33,212 nt of DNA from an uncultured Myxococcales bacterium (GTDB taxonomy: Bacteria; Myxococcota_A; UBA9042), in assembly GCA_903896545.1 (NCBI GenBank), contig CAITYF010000131.1:1-33212 (forward strand), given 5' to 3'. A program made the position numbers and the translations under genes. Within the stretch, counting starts at the first letter, position 1, and every line of letters starts with the position of its first letter. Positions 7,720 to 15,958 of this stretch are shown here, piece after piece. The notes under the pieces were generated by a model, which was not told the DNA's origin, ran no database searches, and saw only the letters and a program-made list of their open reading frames with translations.

Positions 7720-9927
7720 TCAATACGGCCGGATCTGTTTCATCAAGAAGTACGGCTTCCCGTTCGCGTCCGGGTGCACCTTCCACTCGCAATCCAGCGC
7801 CATGTTGCTGTCGTGCCCGTACAGCGGGCCAAAATGCGCCTGCGCCTGATACAACGCGTTCACCAGATACTCCGGGAACGGATCGTCCAGCACGGTCTTC
7901 TCCGGCGACAAGCTCGCAAACTGCAGTCGGTTTACGATGGGCTGCCAGTGACCGTAGAATTTGGGCGTCTCCGGGAACTTCCACAGCAGCGTGAACACCT
8001 CCGGCGTGATGCCGCCGACCGGATTGGTCACTGAATTCTCACCGAGCTGCGCGTTGACGTAGTAGCCCCAGCTCGTCGGATCCGCGAGGTTCTTCGTGAT
8101 GGCGACGCCGTTGCTCACTTCGTTGGGGTGATTCGGGTTCAGCAGGACGCCCATGTGGACGGCCATGTGACGAATGCGCCAGAAACTGCGCTCCTCAAAC
8201 GCGCGAAACGTCCAGACCGAGCCCCAGACTTTGCGGATGCGGTTCGACGCCGACTTGCTGCCTTCCACTTGCGCCGTGAACGACTCGTAGAGCCCCGCGC
8301 CGGTGAAGCCGTCGAGGTCTTCGGCGTTGGTGGAGGAGCGCATGCGGAAGTCCTGCTTGATCGTCGTCCACCCGTCAGCGCTTTTGCTGGTGAAGCGTTT
8401 CCACGCCGCCGCGTCGAGCTCTGCTGCAAACGTCGGGTCGACGGGCGTGTGTTCAATCGCCCAGCGGAAGCCGCGCAGCGTCGCCGCACGCAGGAAGCTG
8501 TCGGCCTGAAAGTCCGGGCGTTCGAGCGCCGCCTGGATGAACGCCTTGATCTTCAGCCGCGCGCCGCCGACGACCTCTACGCACAGCTTGCCGGCCCTCG
8601 TGCACGCCTCCGCGTCAAACGTGACGTCGCTCGTGCAATCCGCCGTGAGGCTGACGCAGCTTGTGGCATCGATCTCGTTTTGCCCCACGTGCCGATCGTA
8701 CGCGGCAAACGGCACGCCCAAACCGGGCTCCGTGAACGTGTCCCGTTCGCCATTTGTTAGCGCCATGACGGCCGCCGCTTGCTGCTTCCACAGCTGTCGC
8801 AGCTCCGCGTAGTTCGCTGCCTTCACGCCGTACGCCACGGCCGACGAAAAGCCGAGTTCGTCGAGATCGCGCACCGCGGTCACAGTCAGATCGGCGTCTG
8901 GTACGAACTCATCGTGCGCCAGACGGGCGTTCCAGTAGTCGTTCACTTCTTGCGGCGTGGCTTCGCGCAGGTCAAAACCGCCCGCGAAGACTTCAAAGCG
9001 CACCGGCTTGCCCAACAGCGGCTTGACGCGCGGATCATTCGCCGCATCTTTCAACGCCAAGTTTGGGGTGTTGCGCGCCTTCGCCACCACGTTCACGTGC
9101 GCCAGCGGTGTCTGCATTTCCGCGGTGATTGTTCCGCCCACGAGCGGCAGGTTCAGCGGCAGCCGCGTCAGTACGATCACGTCGCGATAGGACAGCGCGC
9201 CCAGCTTCAACTGCTCGTCGCTCACGTTGCGCAGCGTCCCGAATGTGACGCCGTAGTTCATCGACTGCTGGTGAATCGCCGCGTACAGCTCAGCTTCCGA
9301 CGCCCACAGCACGCCTGCCGCCGCCAGTTCTTTCTCGTGTTGGCGCGCATCCGCGTCTGCCACGGCGTTGGGCGGAATGTAGATCAGCCGCTGGTGTGCC
9401 CCGGTTTGCGCCAGCATCGCAGCCGTTTGCTTGACCTTCCCGTAGACGGCGATCGCCACGTCCAGCGGCACGGCGTCCGAAGTGAAAAACTGCAGCGTCA
9501 CTGGCGATGTCCACGTCGCCTCGGTCGGCAGGTCCGGCGTCATCGGGATGTGCTGAATCTGCCAATCCGGGTACTGCACAAGTGTCGCGTTGGCGTGGGG
9601 ATGCTGCGGATCGCCGTACATCACCGAATCGAACAGGTTGCGGTCGGGAAAACGCGCGGGCCAGCGGGCGTGGGCAAATTCATAGTGCAGGCTATAGTGG
9701 GACGGAATGTAGAAGACTTCCGGTGAGGTGCGCGCATCAAAGACCATGACCTTGACGCTTTGCGCCGGCCCCAAATCGGTCGCGTCGGTCTGCGCCATGC
9801 ATGTGAAGGTGTCCCAACCCGTCTGACCGGTCTCGAACGTTTGGCGGTAGTCGCACGGATCCGCCGGGGCATGGCACGCGGGAAGCGCCAAGGCGATCAG
9901 CAGCGCGACCAGGAGGGTTCGGAACAT
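7720..9927 (-). CDS. Lipoprotein with PEP-utilising His domain and PEP/pyruvate-binding ATP-grasp domain (glucan-water-dikinase-like)
   Basis: A 735-residue protein with a lipoprotein signal (MFRTLLVALLIALALPAC, Cys18), so it is predicted to act outside the cytoplasm. Residues about 245-310 match the swivelling phosphohistidine domain, with GGTITAE and PLAHVNVVAKARNTPN (His277); the H-V-x-V-x-A-R/K-x-R-N pattern is that of alpha-glucan water dikinases. Residues about 355-735 form the PEP/pyruvate-binding ATP-grasp domain: GVKAANYAEL (367-376), RMRSSTNAEDLDGFTGAGLY (528-547) and the C-terminal CEWKV...KPYFLMKQIRP. The His-then-ATP order is that of glucan water dikinase, opposite to pyruvate phosphate dikinase. 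Residues 20-240 are unrecognised. The start at 9927 is chosen for the signal; the frame is open to 10074. It lies 5 bases after the dihydroorotase gene. An ATP-using dikinase outside the membrane is puzzling; it may be a non-catalytic binding protein. Confidence 0.75.
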   Translation of the reverse strand: MFRTLLVALLIALALPACHAPADPCDYRQTFETGQTGWDTFTCMAQTDATDLGPAQSVKVMVFDARTSPEVFYIPSHYSLHYEFAHARWPARFPDRNLFDSVMYGDPQHPHANATLVQYPDWQIQHIPMTPDLPTEATWTSPVTLQFFTSDAVPLDVAIAVYGKVKQTAAMLAQTGAHQRLIYIPPNAVADADARQHEKELAAAGVLWASEAELYAAIHQQSMNYGVTFGTLRNVSDEQLKLGALSYRDVIVLTRLPLNLPLVGGTITAEMQTPLAHVNVVAKARNTPNLALKDAANDPRVKPLLGKPVRFEVFAGGFDLREATPQEVNDYWNARLAHDEFVPDADLTVTAVRDLDELGFSSAVAYGVKAANYAELRQLWKQQAAAVMALTNGERDTFTEPGLGVPFAAYDRHVGQNEIDATSCVSLTADCTSDVTFDAEACTRAGKLCVEVVGGARLKIKAFIQAALERPDFQADSFLRAATLRGFRWAIEHTPVDPTFAAELDAAAWKRFTSKSADGWTTIKQDFRMRSSTNAEDLDGFTGAGLYESFTAQVEGSKSASNRIRKVWGSVWTFRAFEERSFWRIRHMAVHMGVLLNPNHPNEVSNGVAITKNLADPTSWGYYVNAQLGENSVTNPVGGITPEVFTLLWKFPETPKFYGHWQPIVNRLQFASLSPEKTVLDDPFPEYLVNALYQAQAHFGPLYGHDSNMALDCEWKVHPDANGKPYFLMKQIRPY

Positions 9928-9932
9928 CGGCG

Positions 9933-11285
9933 TCACTTGCCGACGTTGTCGATCGGCGTTCCACACGTTACCGGTTGTCCAAGCGGCGCGCCAATCGGCT
10001 CGCCGTCGCGGAAGACGACGTTGCCGCGCAGGATCGTGATGACCGGCCACCCCTGCATGTGCACGCCTGTCCACGGGCTCCAGCCGCAGCGCGAGCGAAT
10101 CTCACTGGTCTGCAGCGCATGAACCTTCTGCAGGTCGCACAGCGCAAAATCCGCGTCGAAGCCCGGCGCGATTCGCCCCTTGTTCTGAATCTGGTAGATC
10201 TCCGCCGGGCGCTGCGCCGTCCACAGCACGATCTCCGCCAGCGTCACGCGGCCTTGCGCGTGTTCGTTCAGCAACAGCGGCAGCGTCGTCTGCACGCCCG
10301 GCATGCCCGACGGCGCACTCGCGTACGGCTTGGCTTTTTCCTCCACCGTATGCGGCGCGTGATCGGAGCCAATGCACGTCAGCGTTCCGTCCCGCAGCGC
10401 CGCCCACAGCGCTCGCCGATGCCGTTCCTCGCGGATCGGCGGATTCATCACCGCGTTGTTGCCCAGCCGGTCGTAGCAGTCCGGCGCGCTCAGCGTCAGA
10501 TGCTGTGGGGTGACCTCGCCCGTCGCGAACCGCCGCGCCGGGTGGTGCCGCAGCACGTCCAGTTCTTCCGCCGAGTTGATGTGCAGCACGTGCACGTGCC
10601 GCTGCGTCTCTGCGACCACGTTCAGCAGGCGCTCGACAGCAAGCCGCGCGCTCTCCACGTCGCGGCGCAGTGGATGGTCGTGCGGACGATTCGCCGGCAC
10701 CGTCTCCGCCAGCCAGCGCAGCCGCGCCTCGTCCTCGGCGTGCACGGCCACACGCCGTTTGCCCACGCGCAGCGCCGCCCGCAGGGTGTCGTCATCGGGC
10801 ACCAGCAGCGTTCCCGTCGAGCTGCCCATGAAGATCTTCACGCCAGCAAAACCGGGCAGATCCTCGCAAGAGTCGAGAAGCGCGGCGTTTTCCGTTGTTG
10901 CGCCAAGGAAGAACGCGTGATCCGCCCAGGATCGCCCTGCAGCGCGCTGCAATTTGTCCTGTAGAAGCGCGCGCGTCGTCGTATTCGGCTTGGTGTTGGG
11001 CATCTCAAAGAACGTTGTCACACCGCCCGCGATCGCCGCCAACGAGCCCGTGGCCAGATCTTCCTTGTGCTCCAGTCCCGGCTCGCGAAAGTGCACCTGC
11101 GTGTCGATGACGCCCGGCAGAACAGTCAACCCACGGGCGTCCAACGACTCTGCGTAGCTGCCCGTAAGCGCCTGTGCAAGTTCAAGAATCTTGCCATCCC
11201 GCACGCCGATGTCGAGGCGAGCCACGCCGGTAGGAAGCACGACATCTGCGTTGCGAATGGCCAAGGACTGGGTGTTTGTCTTCAT
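9933..11285 (-). CDS. pyrC: Dihydroorotase (class I type, amidohydrolase)
   Basis: Catalyses the ring closure of carbamoyl aspartate to dihydroorotate in pyrimidine synthesis. The 450-residue protein has the amidohydrolase metal motifs: QVHFREPG (63-70), the lysine expected to be carboxylated in GVKIFMG (Lys150), His182 (VHAED), His235 (LHINS) and the catalytic Asp308 in GSDHAPH, plus FEMPNTKP. The first His of the usual HxH is Gln63; I recall DTQVHFREPG in a subfamily still annotated as dihydroorotase, but it deserves care. Allantoinase or hydantoinase is the main alternative; the FREPG and MPNTKP motifs favour dihydroorotase. The start could also be the ATG at 11297; 11285 gives the usual N-terminus. 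It is the first gene of a two-gene (-) unit with the dikinase-like lipoprotein. Confidence 0.85.
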   Translation of the reverse strand: MKTNTQSLAIRNADVVLPTGVARLDIGVRDGKILELAQALTGSYAESLDARGLTVLPGVIDTQVHFREPGLEHKEDLATGSLAAIAGGVTTFFEMPNTKPNTTTRALLQDKLQRAAGRSWADHAFFLGATTENAALLDSCEDLPGFAGVKIFMGSSTGTLLVPDDDTLRAALRVGKRRVAVHAEDEARLRWLAETVPANRPHDHPLRRDVESARLAVERLLNVVAETQRHVHVLHINSAEELDVLRHHPARRFATGEVTPQHLTLSAPDCYDRLGNNAVMNPPIREERHRRALWAALRDGTLTCIGSDHAPHTVEEKAKPYASAPSGMPGVQTTLPLLLNEHAQGRVTLAEIVLWTAQRPAEIYQIQNKGRIAPGFDADFALCDLQKVHALQTSEIRSRCGWSPWTGVHMQGWPVITILRGNVVFRDGEPIGAPLGQPVTCGTPIDNVGK

Positions 11286-11337
11286 GTCGCCCAGCATGCC
11301 ACAGGGGCCGCGCGGCCGAAACTCATTCTGAACGGAC

Positions 11338-11366
11338 TTGACATTGTCGCGCACTCAAACGATCGT
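11338..11366 (+). promoter_or_regulatory. Promoter candidate for tRNA-Leu
   Basis: A perfect TTGACA (11338-11343) is followed after 17 bases by GATCGT (11361-11366), a weak -10. The transcript would start about 70 bases before the tRNA and include a stable leader hairpin CCGACG-CAG-CGTCGG (11379-11393). It lies upstream of the oppositely transcribed dihydroorotase start. Confidence 0.4.
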
Positions 11367-11441
11367 CTCGGTCCGGGCCCGACGCAGCGTCGGTCGGGTC
11401 TGGATGTCCTGAAGGCGAAAGTCAGCAGGGCAGGCACTCAA

Positions 11442-11528
11442 GCCGGAGTGGTGAAATGGTAGACGCGGCGGACTCAAAATCCGTTGGGCTTAACGCCCAT
11501 GAGGGTTCAAGTCCCTCCTCCGGCACCA
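11442..11528 (+). tRNA. tRNA-Leu (anticodon CAA), CCA encoded
   Basis: The 87-base sequence folds as a class II tRNA. The acceptor stem is GCCGGAG with CTCCGGC, discriminator A, and CCA is encoded (11526-11528). The anticodon loop is CTCAAAA, giving anticodon CAA, which reads UUG leucine codons. A long variable arm (TTGGGCTTAACGCCCA region) and the T arm GAGGG-TTCAAGT-CCCTC are present. No integrase or direct repeat next to it suggests an attachment site here. Confidence 0.96.
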
Positions 11529-11532
11529 AACG

Positions 11533-12942
11533 ATGAGCGTTTTTTGTGCGCCAACTCTGCGCCGACTGCCAGCTGCCCTGCTGGTCACGTCGGCGTTGCT
11601 GTTTTTGCGCGCGATTCCAACGTTGGCCCAGGTACCCCTGCCGCAGACGCCGACCCCGCTGGTTTCTGAACAAGGGCGCGCCGGCTTGCTGGCAGACGTG
11701 ACGCAGACGGCAGACGACGAGGTCGCAGGCGCCGCGCCAACGCCCGCGGAAGAAGCAGCCACGCGCACGGCGCTGGACGCGGAATTTCGCTTGCGCGCAT
11801 CGGTGCCCCGCAATCTGGCGGCGATCGAACCGGGCGCGGACGTCGTGCGTAGCGCGGTCTTCCACCGGGAACGGCTGGGCGCGAGTTTTGCCCGCGGGCC
11901 AGTGGATGGTCGCGTGCAATTGCAGGCTTCTGGAGCGTTTGGCGATGCCAATCCCGGCGCATTGCAGCTCCCGACGGTCGGATTGCAGCAGGCGGTCGTG
12001 CGTCTCCAATCGACGTCGCACAAGTGGGTGTCGGCTGAAATGGGCCGGATGGTGCTCGACTACGGCGCTGGACGGATGATCGGTGCCTACGATTTTCAAG
12101 CTGCGAGCAACGTTTTTGACGGCCTGCGCGTGCGGATGAGCTACCAGAAGTTTCTCGACGTCGACCTGCTCGCCGTGAAGCTGCGTCGCAACAGCACGGA
12201 GCCTGACCAGGATCGCAATCTTTTTGGCGCCTACATCACCGGTCAGCCTCACCAGCGTCTGCGGGCGGACTTGTACGTGCTGTATCAGGTAGATGGCACA
12301 GCGGCAGGGCACGCATACTTGACGACGATGGGCGTGCGGCTGGATTGGCGGCCGCTGGCGTGCCTGAGTGGTGAAATCGAGGCGGCGCTGCAGGTGGGCG
12401 ATCAGGACAAGCAGGGCCATACCGAACGGCAGAGCCTCGTGGGCAGCGCATTTTACGGCGAGCTCGCGGGCCACATGGCGGCCGGTCGCGGTCATGTGAG
12501 TCTGGCGCCGTTCACGCAGTTTTACTCCGGTGCACCTACGCAGGGCGCTGACGGCCAAACCGCGACGGCGTGGCGCCCGCTGTACCCGTCGCTGGATCAG
12601 GTCGTTGGCTTCTTGCAGCTTTTTCAGCAGACCAACTTGTGGCAAAACGGCGGCCGACTGCGCTGGAAAGCGCGCCAGAACGTCGGGTTGGACGTCGACG
12701 CGCGTGTTTCAGCAAGCCGCGACAACGCGCCGCTTCCGGGTCTGGGTGGGATGACGCTTCCGGGCGATGGCGGCTGGCGCGTGTTGGGATCCGAAGTGGA
12801 CGTCATCGCGCGGTGGCAAGTCCTGCGCTCGTCGGAGATCTTCATCGGCGCTGGCGTTTTTGTCCCGTCGGATGGGCTGAAGACGTACATCGGCACGAAC
12901 GCGTCCAGCCAGCTGTTGGCGCAGTGGACGTCGCGGTTTTGA
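11533..12942 (+). CDS. Outer-membrane beta-barrel protein, alginate-export-like
   Basis: A 469-residue exported protein. The signal peptide is about residues 1-32 (basic start, hydrophobic LLVTSALLFL, AxA-like end at PTLAQ). The rest shows alternating hydrophobic strands with Gly and aromatics and ends in Phe (WTSRF), the usual outer-membrane assembly signal. The segment GRMVLDYGAGRMIGAYDF followed by FDGLRVRMSY is characteristic of the alginate-export porin family. Other members also act as general porins, so alginate as substrate is not established and no alginate genes are nearby. The ATG begins 4 bases after the tRNA CCA and has no ribosome site, since the bases before it are the tRNA 3' end; no better in-frame start is visible. 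Translation may be leaderless after tRNA processing. Confidence 0.8.
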   Translation: MSVFCAPTLRRLPAALLVTSALLFLRAIPTLAQVPLPQTPTPLVSEQGRAGLLADVTQTADDEVAGAAPTPAEEAATRTALDAEFRLRASVPRNLAAIEPGADVVRSAVFHRERLGASFARGPVDGRVQLQASGAFGDANPGALQLPTVGLQQAVVRLQSTSHKWVSAEMGRMVLDYGAGRMIGAYDFQAASNVFDGLRVRMSYQKFLDVDLLAVKLRRNSTEPDQDRNLFGAYITGQPHQRLRADLYVLYQVDGTAAGHAYLTTMGVRLDWRPLACLSGEIEAALQVGDQDKQGHTERQSLVGSAFYGELAGHMAAGRGHVSLAPFTQFYSGAPTQGADGQTATAWRPLYPSLDQVVGFLQLFQQTNLWQNGGRLRWKARQNVGLDVDARVSASRDNAPLPGLGGMTLPGDGGWRVLGSEVDVIARWQVLRSSEIFIGAGVFVPSDGLKTYIGTNASSQLLAQWTSRF

Positions 12943-13031
12943 CCGCAGGCTGCGCCGATTTCTGCGAAGAACTCTGGACAACCGGCTTCGCCTTCTGCCC
13001 AAGCAATTTTGACCGCACTGCGCGCCGCGCG

Positions 13032-13061
13032 TTGCTGCCAGCCCCCCAATTGGGTTACTAT
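13032..13061 (+). promoter_or_regulatory. Promoter candidate with palindrome in the spacer
   Basis: TTGCTG (13032-13037) and TACTAT (13056-13061) are 18 bases apart, 31 bases before the PP2C-cNMP start. The spacer holds the perfect 10-base palindrome CCCAATTGGG (13045-13054), a possible operator. Confidence 0.38.
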
Positions 13062-13092
13062 CCAGCCTCGCTCGGACAGCAAAGGAGTCGCC

Positions 13093-14319
13093 ATGCAGGT
13101 GAAGCACGCAGGTCGTACGGATGTTGGTCTTGTTCGCCGCCAGAACGAGGATAGCCACTTTGTTGATCCACAGTTGCAGCTCTTTATCGTCTGCGATGGC
13201 GTCGGCGGTCGTGCCGGTGGCGCGGAAGCCAGCCGCATCGCGTGCGAGCACATCGCCGCGGAAGTGCGCAAGTCTGCTGCCCTGATTCGCGATTTTGCCG
13301 GCAACACCGGTTCGGCCAATCGCCGCGATATTGGCGCGCTGCTCGAGAGCGCGATCAGCACGGCCAGCGCTGCGGTGCGGCGTGCGGCTGCGGTGAACCC
13401 AGACTTTTCTGGCATGGCGACGACCAACGTGACGCTGCTCGTCGCTGGCGGCCACGCGTTCATCGGCCACGTGGGTGACTCGCGCGTGTACCTCGTGCGT
13501 CAGGGCGTCATGCACCCGCTGACCGAAGACCACAGCGTCATGAACGACATGAAGCGCCGCGGTCGCGGTCCGGAGCGCGGCCACATCGGCCAGACGTTCA
13601 CGGAAGCGCTGACCCGCGCGTTGGGCGTGCTCGATTCGGCGCGCGTCGACTTGCTGGATCTGGAACTGATTCCCGGCGACCGCTTCATCCTCTGCACCGA
13701 CGGCATTCACGGCGTGCTGGGCGACGACCAAATGCAGGTTGTTGTGCCGCGCGGCTCGGTCGAGGACGTCGCCGATGACCTGATCGAGGCGGCATTGCAG
13801 CGTGGCGCACCGGACAACGCGACTGCGCTCGTGCTGGACGTGCTGGATGACAAGTCCGCTGACCGCGCGATGCTCGTGCGTCGCCGCTTGGAAGCGCTGC
13901 AGGGCGTCTCGATGTTCCGGTACTTGCCGTACGCCGACCTCATTCGCGTGGCCGGTATCGCCAGCGAACGCGTCATCAAAGCAGGCACGGAACTGTGCAC
14001 GGAAGGCGAGTTTGGCGAGAGTTTGTTCATCATCCTCGAAGGTTCGGCGGTTGTCCTCAAGGGCGATGGCGTGACCATCGCGGAACTGCAACCGGGCCAG
14101 CACGTCGGCGAAATGAGCCTGATCGAGCGCGCGCCGCGGTCGGCGACGGTGCGCTCCAAGACGGCGATGTCGGTGTTGGTCATCGAGCGCGACGCGTTCT
14201 TCGGCCTCCTGAGCGAAGAACAAACGGCCGTGAAGCTGCTCTGGGGCCTCGTCCGCATGCTGAACGCGCGTCTGCGCACCACGAGCGACGAACTGAGCCA
14301 CCTCAAGGGCCGCAACTAA
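13093..14319 (+). CDS. PP2C-type Ser/Thr phosphatase fused to a cyclic-nucleotide-binding domain
   Basis: A 408-residue soluble protein. Residues 1-250 are a PP2C/PPM phosphatase, which removes phosphate from Ser/Thr with two metal ions: RQNEDSHF (16-23), CDGVGG (34-39), GHVGDSR (125-131), CTDGI (201-205) and PDNATALV (240-247) place the metal aspartates 35, 129, 203 and 241, so it should be active. Residues about 275-390 are a cNMP-binding beta-roll: IKAGTELCTEGEFGESLFII, then the phosphate-binding cassette GEMSLIERAPRSATV (339-353). The Arg before S-A-T matches cAMP/cGMP-binding members. Binding of a nucleotide may switch the phosphatase. A clear AAAGGAG ribosome site precedes the ATG at 13093. 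It is followed 9 bases later by a lipoprotein gene. The reversed order, with regulator after phosphatase, is less common. Confidence 0.88.
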   Translation: MQVKHAGRTDVGLVRRQNEDSHFVDPQLQLFIVCDGVGGRAGGAEASRIACEHIAAEVRKSAALIRDFAGNTGSANRRDIGALLESAISTASAAVRRAAAVNPDFSGMATTNVTLLVAGGHAFIGHVGDSRVYLVRQGVMHPLTEDHSVMNDMKRRGRGPERGHIGQTFTEALTRALGVLDSARVDLLDLELIPGDRFILCTDGIHGVLGDDQMQVVVPRGSVEDVADDLIEAALQRGAPDNATALVLDVLDDKSADRAMLVRRRLEALQGVSMFRYLPYADLIRVAGIASERVIKAGTELCTEGEFGESLFIILEGSAVVLKGDGVTIAELQPGQHVGEMSLIERAPRSATVRSKTAMSVLVIERDAFFGLLSEEQTAVKLLWGLVRMLNARLRTTSDELSHLKGRN

Positions 14320-14328
14320 GGGATCCGG

Positions 14329-15042
14329 ATGAAGAAGTTTGCCCCGTTCGCGGCGCTTGTCGCGCTTGTTGCTGCCTGCACGCCGCCGGATCCGCCACCG
14401 CCACGTCCAGCGCGGAAAGCGGCGAAGGTCGAGGCGCCGCGAGAAGCCGCCGAGGATCCGCAAGCGAAGCAAGGTGCGCGCAAGGACGGCCTGACCGGCG
14501 GCACGCTGGTTTTTGAAGAGCATTTTGAGCGCGCCGATCTCGGAACGGACTGGAACGCGCCGCAGCCCGGTGAATGGCACATCGTCGACGGTTGGCTGAA
14601 GGCTGAAAAAGTGCCCAACGACGATCTGCGCAACCAAGGTGCGTGGCTCGTCAAGCCGCTGCCCAAGAAGGTGCGCGTCGAGTTCAAGTCGCGGTCGATG
14701 ACGGCGGTCGGCGACACGAAGTGCGAGATCTTCAACACGGAGCCGCGGCACGAACAGGGCTACTCGGTCATCTTTGGCGGTTGGAACAACACGACCAACG
14801 CGATCGCGCGGCACGGCGAGCATGAAGCAAATCGGCGGAATCAAAGCGATCCGCCGAAGGTTGAAGTCGGGCGCACGTACACCTGGGCGGTGGTGCGCAA
14901 TGACAACGTGGTGCGGTGGTACGTCGACGGCAAGTTCATGCTGGCCTACGACGACCCGGCGCCGATCGACGGCAATTTCTTTGGCTTCAACAACTGGGCG
15001 AGCGACGTTCGGTTTGACGACATTCAGGTCTACGAGCTGTAG
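14329..15042 (+). CDS. Lipoprotein with concanavalin A/lectin-like beta-sandwich
   Basis: A 237-residue predicted lipoprotein: MKKFAPFAAL, hydrophobic core and lipobox LVAAC (Cys17). A Pro/Ala/Lys linker (18-52) precedes a domain (about 57-237) rich in short beta strands, with LVFEEHFERADLGTDWN near its start and FDDIQVYEL at its end. This pattern is typical of the concanavalin-like (laminin-G/glucanase) fold, such as DUF1961/DUF1080-like sugar-binding proteins. No convincing catalytic Glu pair of a glycoside hydrolase is visible. It starts 9 bases after the PP2C-cNMP gene with a short GGATCCGG region as the only ribosome-site candidate, so translation may be coupled. Function unknown; carbohydrate binding is a guess from the fold. 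Confidence 0.7.
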   Translation: MKKFAPFAALVALVAACTPPDPPPPRPARKAAKVEAPREAAEDPQAKQGARKDGLTGGTLVFEEHFERADLGTDWNAPQPGEWHIVDGWLKAEKVPNDDLRNQGAWLVKPLPKKVRVEFKSRSMTAVGDTKCEIFNTEPRHEQGYSVIFGGWNNTTNAIARHGEHEANRRNQSDPPKVEVGRTYTWAVVRNDNVVRWYVDGKFMLAYDDPAPIDGNFFGFNNWASDVRFDDIQVYEL

Positions 15043-15083
15043 GCGCAGCGACTTCGCGCAGCGGCAAAAACGCGGCGTGTTCG

Positions 15084-15112
15084 TTGACGCTTTTGGCTGC
15101 GGTCGTTACAGT
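15084..15112 (+). promoter_or_regulatory. Sigma70-like promoter for the second PP2C gene
   Basis: TTGACG (15084-15089) and TACAGT (15107-15112) are spaced by 17 bases, the best sigma70 match in the window. Transcription would start near 15119, about 24 bases before the TTG start codon, leaving room for the GGAAGG ribosome site. Confidence 0.55.
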
Positions 15113-15142
15113 CGCCTCGGGCTGCTGTGGGGAAGGTGCTAA

Positions 15143-15916
15143 TTGGCCATTCGTATCTCCAGTGCCGGCGAAACGAACGTCGGGCGCAAGCGGACACACA
15201 ACGAGGACAACCTCCTTGTGATGGACGACTCGGGCCTCTTCGTTGTCGCAGACGGTATGGGCGGTCACGCGTGCGGCGAAGTTGCCAGCGCGATGGTCGT
15301 TGAAACCATGCGTGAGTACTTTACCCGCGTTGCCAACGACGCTTCGGCCACGTGGCCGGGACGCGAGGAGCGCGGTCTCTCGGAATCCGAGAACATGCTC
15401 AACGCCGGCATTCGCTGGTGCAATTACACGATTTGGGAGCGCGGACACTCCGATTCGCGCTACAAAAACATGGGCACGACGGTGGTCGCGATCCACTTCG
15501 ACTCCGAGCAGGCGACGATCGCCCACGTCGGCGACTCGCGTTGCTACCGGCTACGCGATGGCGAGTTGAAGCAAGTCACGGAAGACCACTCGTTGCTGAA
15601 CGATTACCTAAAGATCGCGACGCTGACGGCCGAGGAACAGGCGAACTTCCCGCACAAGAACATCATCGTGCGCGCGTGCGGCCTGAAGGACGACGTGAAG
15701 GTCGACCTGCAACGCGATCAGCCGCAGGTGGGCGACATCTACATGCTGTGCAGCGACGGCTTGTCGGGTGAAGTGCAGGACCCGCAGATTCTGCAGATCA
15801 TGGTCCGCGGTCAGGCCAACCTGACGGAAATGGTGAGTGAGCTGATCCAGACCGCGTGCGCCAACGGCGGCAAGGACAACGTGACCGCGATTGCGATCCG
15901 CGTCGACGCCGTTTAA
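15143..15916 (+). CDS. PP2C-type Ser/Thr protein phosphatase
   Basis: A 257-residue stand-alone PP2C, the usual length of bacterial Stp/PrpC enzymes that reverse Hanks-kinase phosphorylation. Motifs: THNEDNLL (18-25), ADGMGGH (36-42), HVGDSRCY (128-135), CSDGLSG (203-209) and KDNVTAI (244-250), giving metal aspartates 37, 131, 205 and 245. The start is TTG at 15143, with GGAAGG eight bases before it; no ATG gives a full N-terminus, which must include the SSAGETNVGRKR strand. It has its own promoter and shares only the fold with the upstream PP2C-cNMP fusion. The likely partner kinases include the zinc-ribbon kinase in this window, but no operon links them. A stable hairpin CGGCCG-TCG-CGGCCG (15928-15942) follows the stop; it lacks a T tract. 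Confidence 0.9.
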   Translation: MAIRISSAGETNVGRKRTHNEDNLLVMDDSGLFVVADGMGGHACGEVASAMVVETMREYFTRVANDASATWPGREERGLSESENMLNAGIRWCNYTIWERGHSDSRYKNMGTTVVAIHFDSEQATIAHVGDSRCYRLRDGELKQVTEDHSLLNDYLKIATLTAEEQANFPHKNIIVRACGLKDDVKVDLQRDQPQVGDIYMLCSDGLSGEVQDPQILQIMVRGQANLTEMVSELIQTACANGGKDNVTAIAIRVDAV

Positions 15917-15958
15917 CTGTGCCAGGTCGGCCGTCGCGGCCGTCAGAAGCAGAGCCAC

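Noticed and set aside
12709..14844. 711-residue antisense frame over the PP2C-cNMP gene and lipoprotein
   Set aside because: Arg/Ala/Val-rich with no family features; the sense genes carry conserved motifs and ribosome sites.
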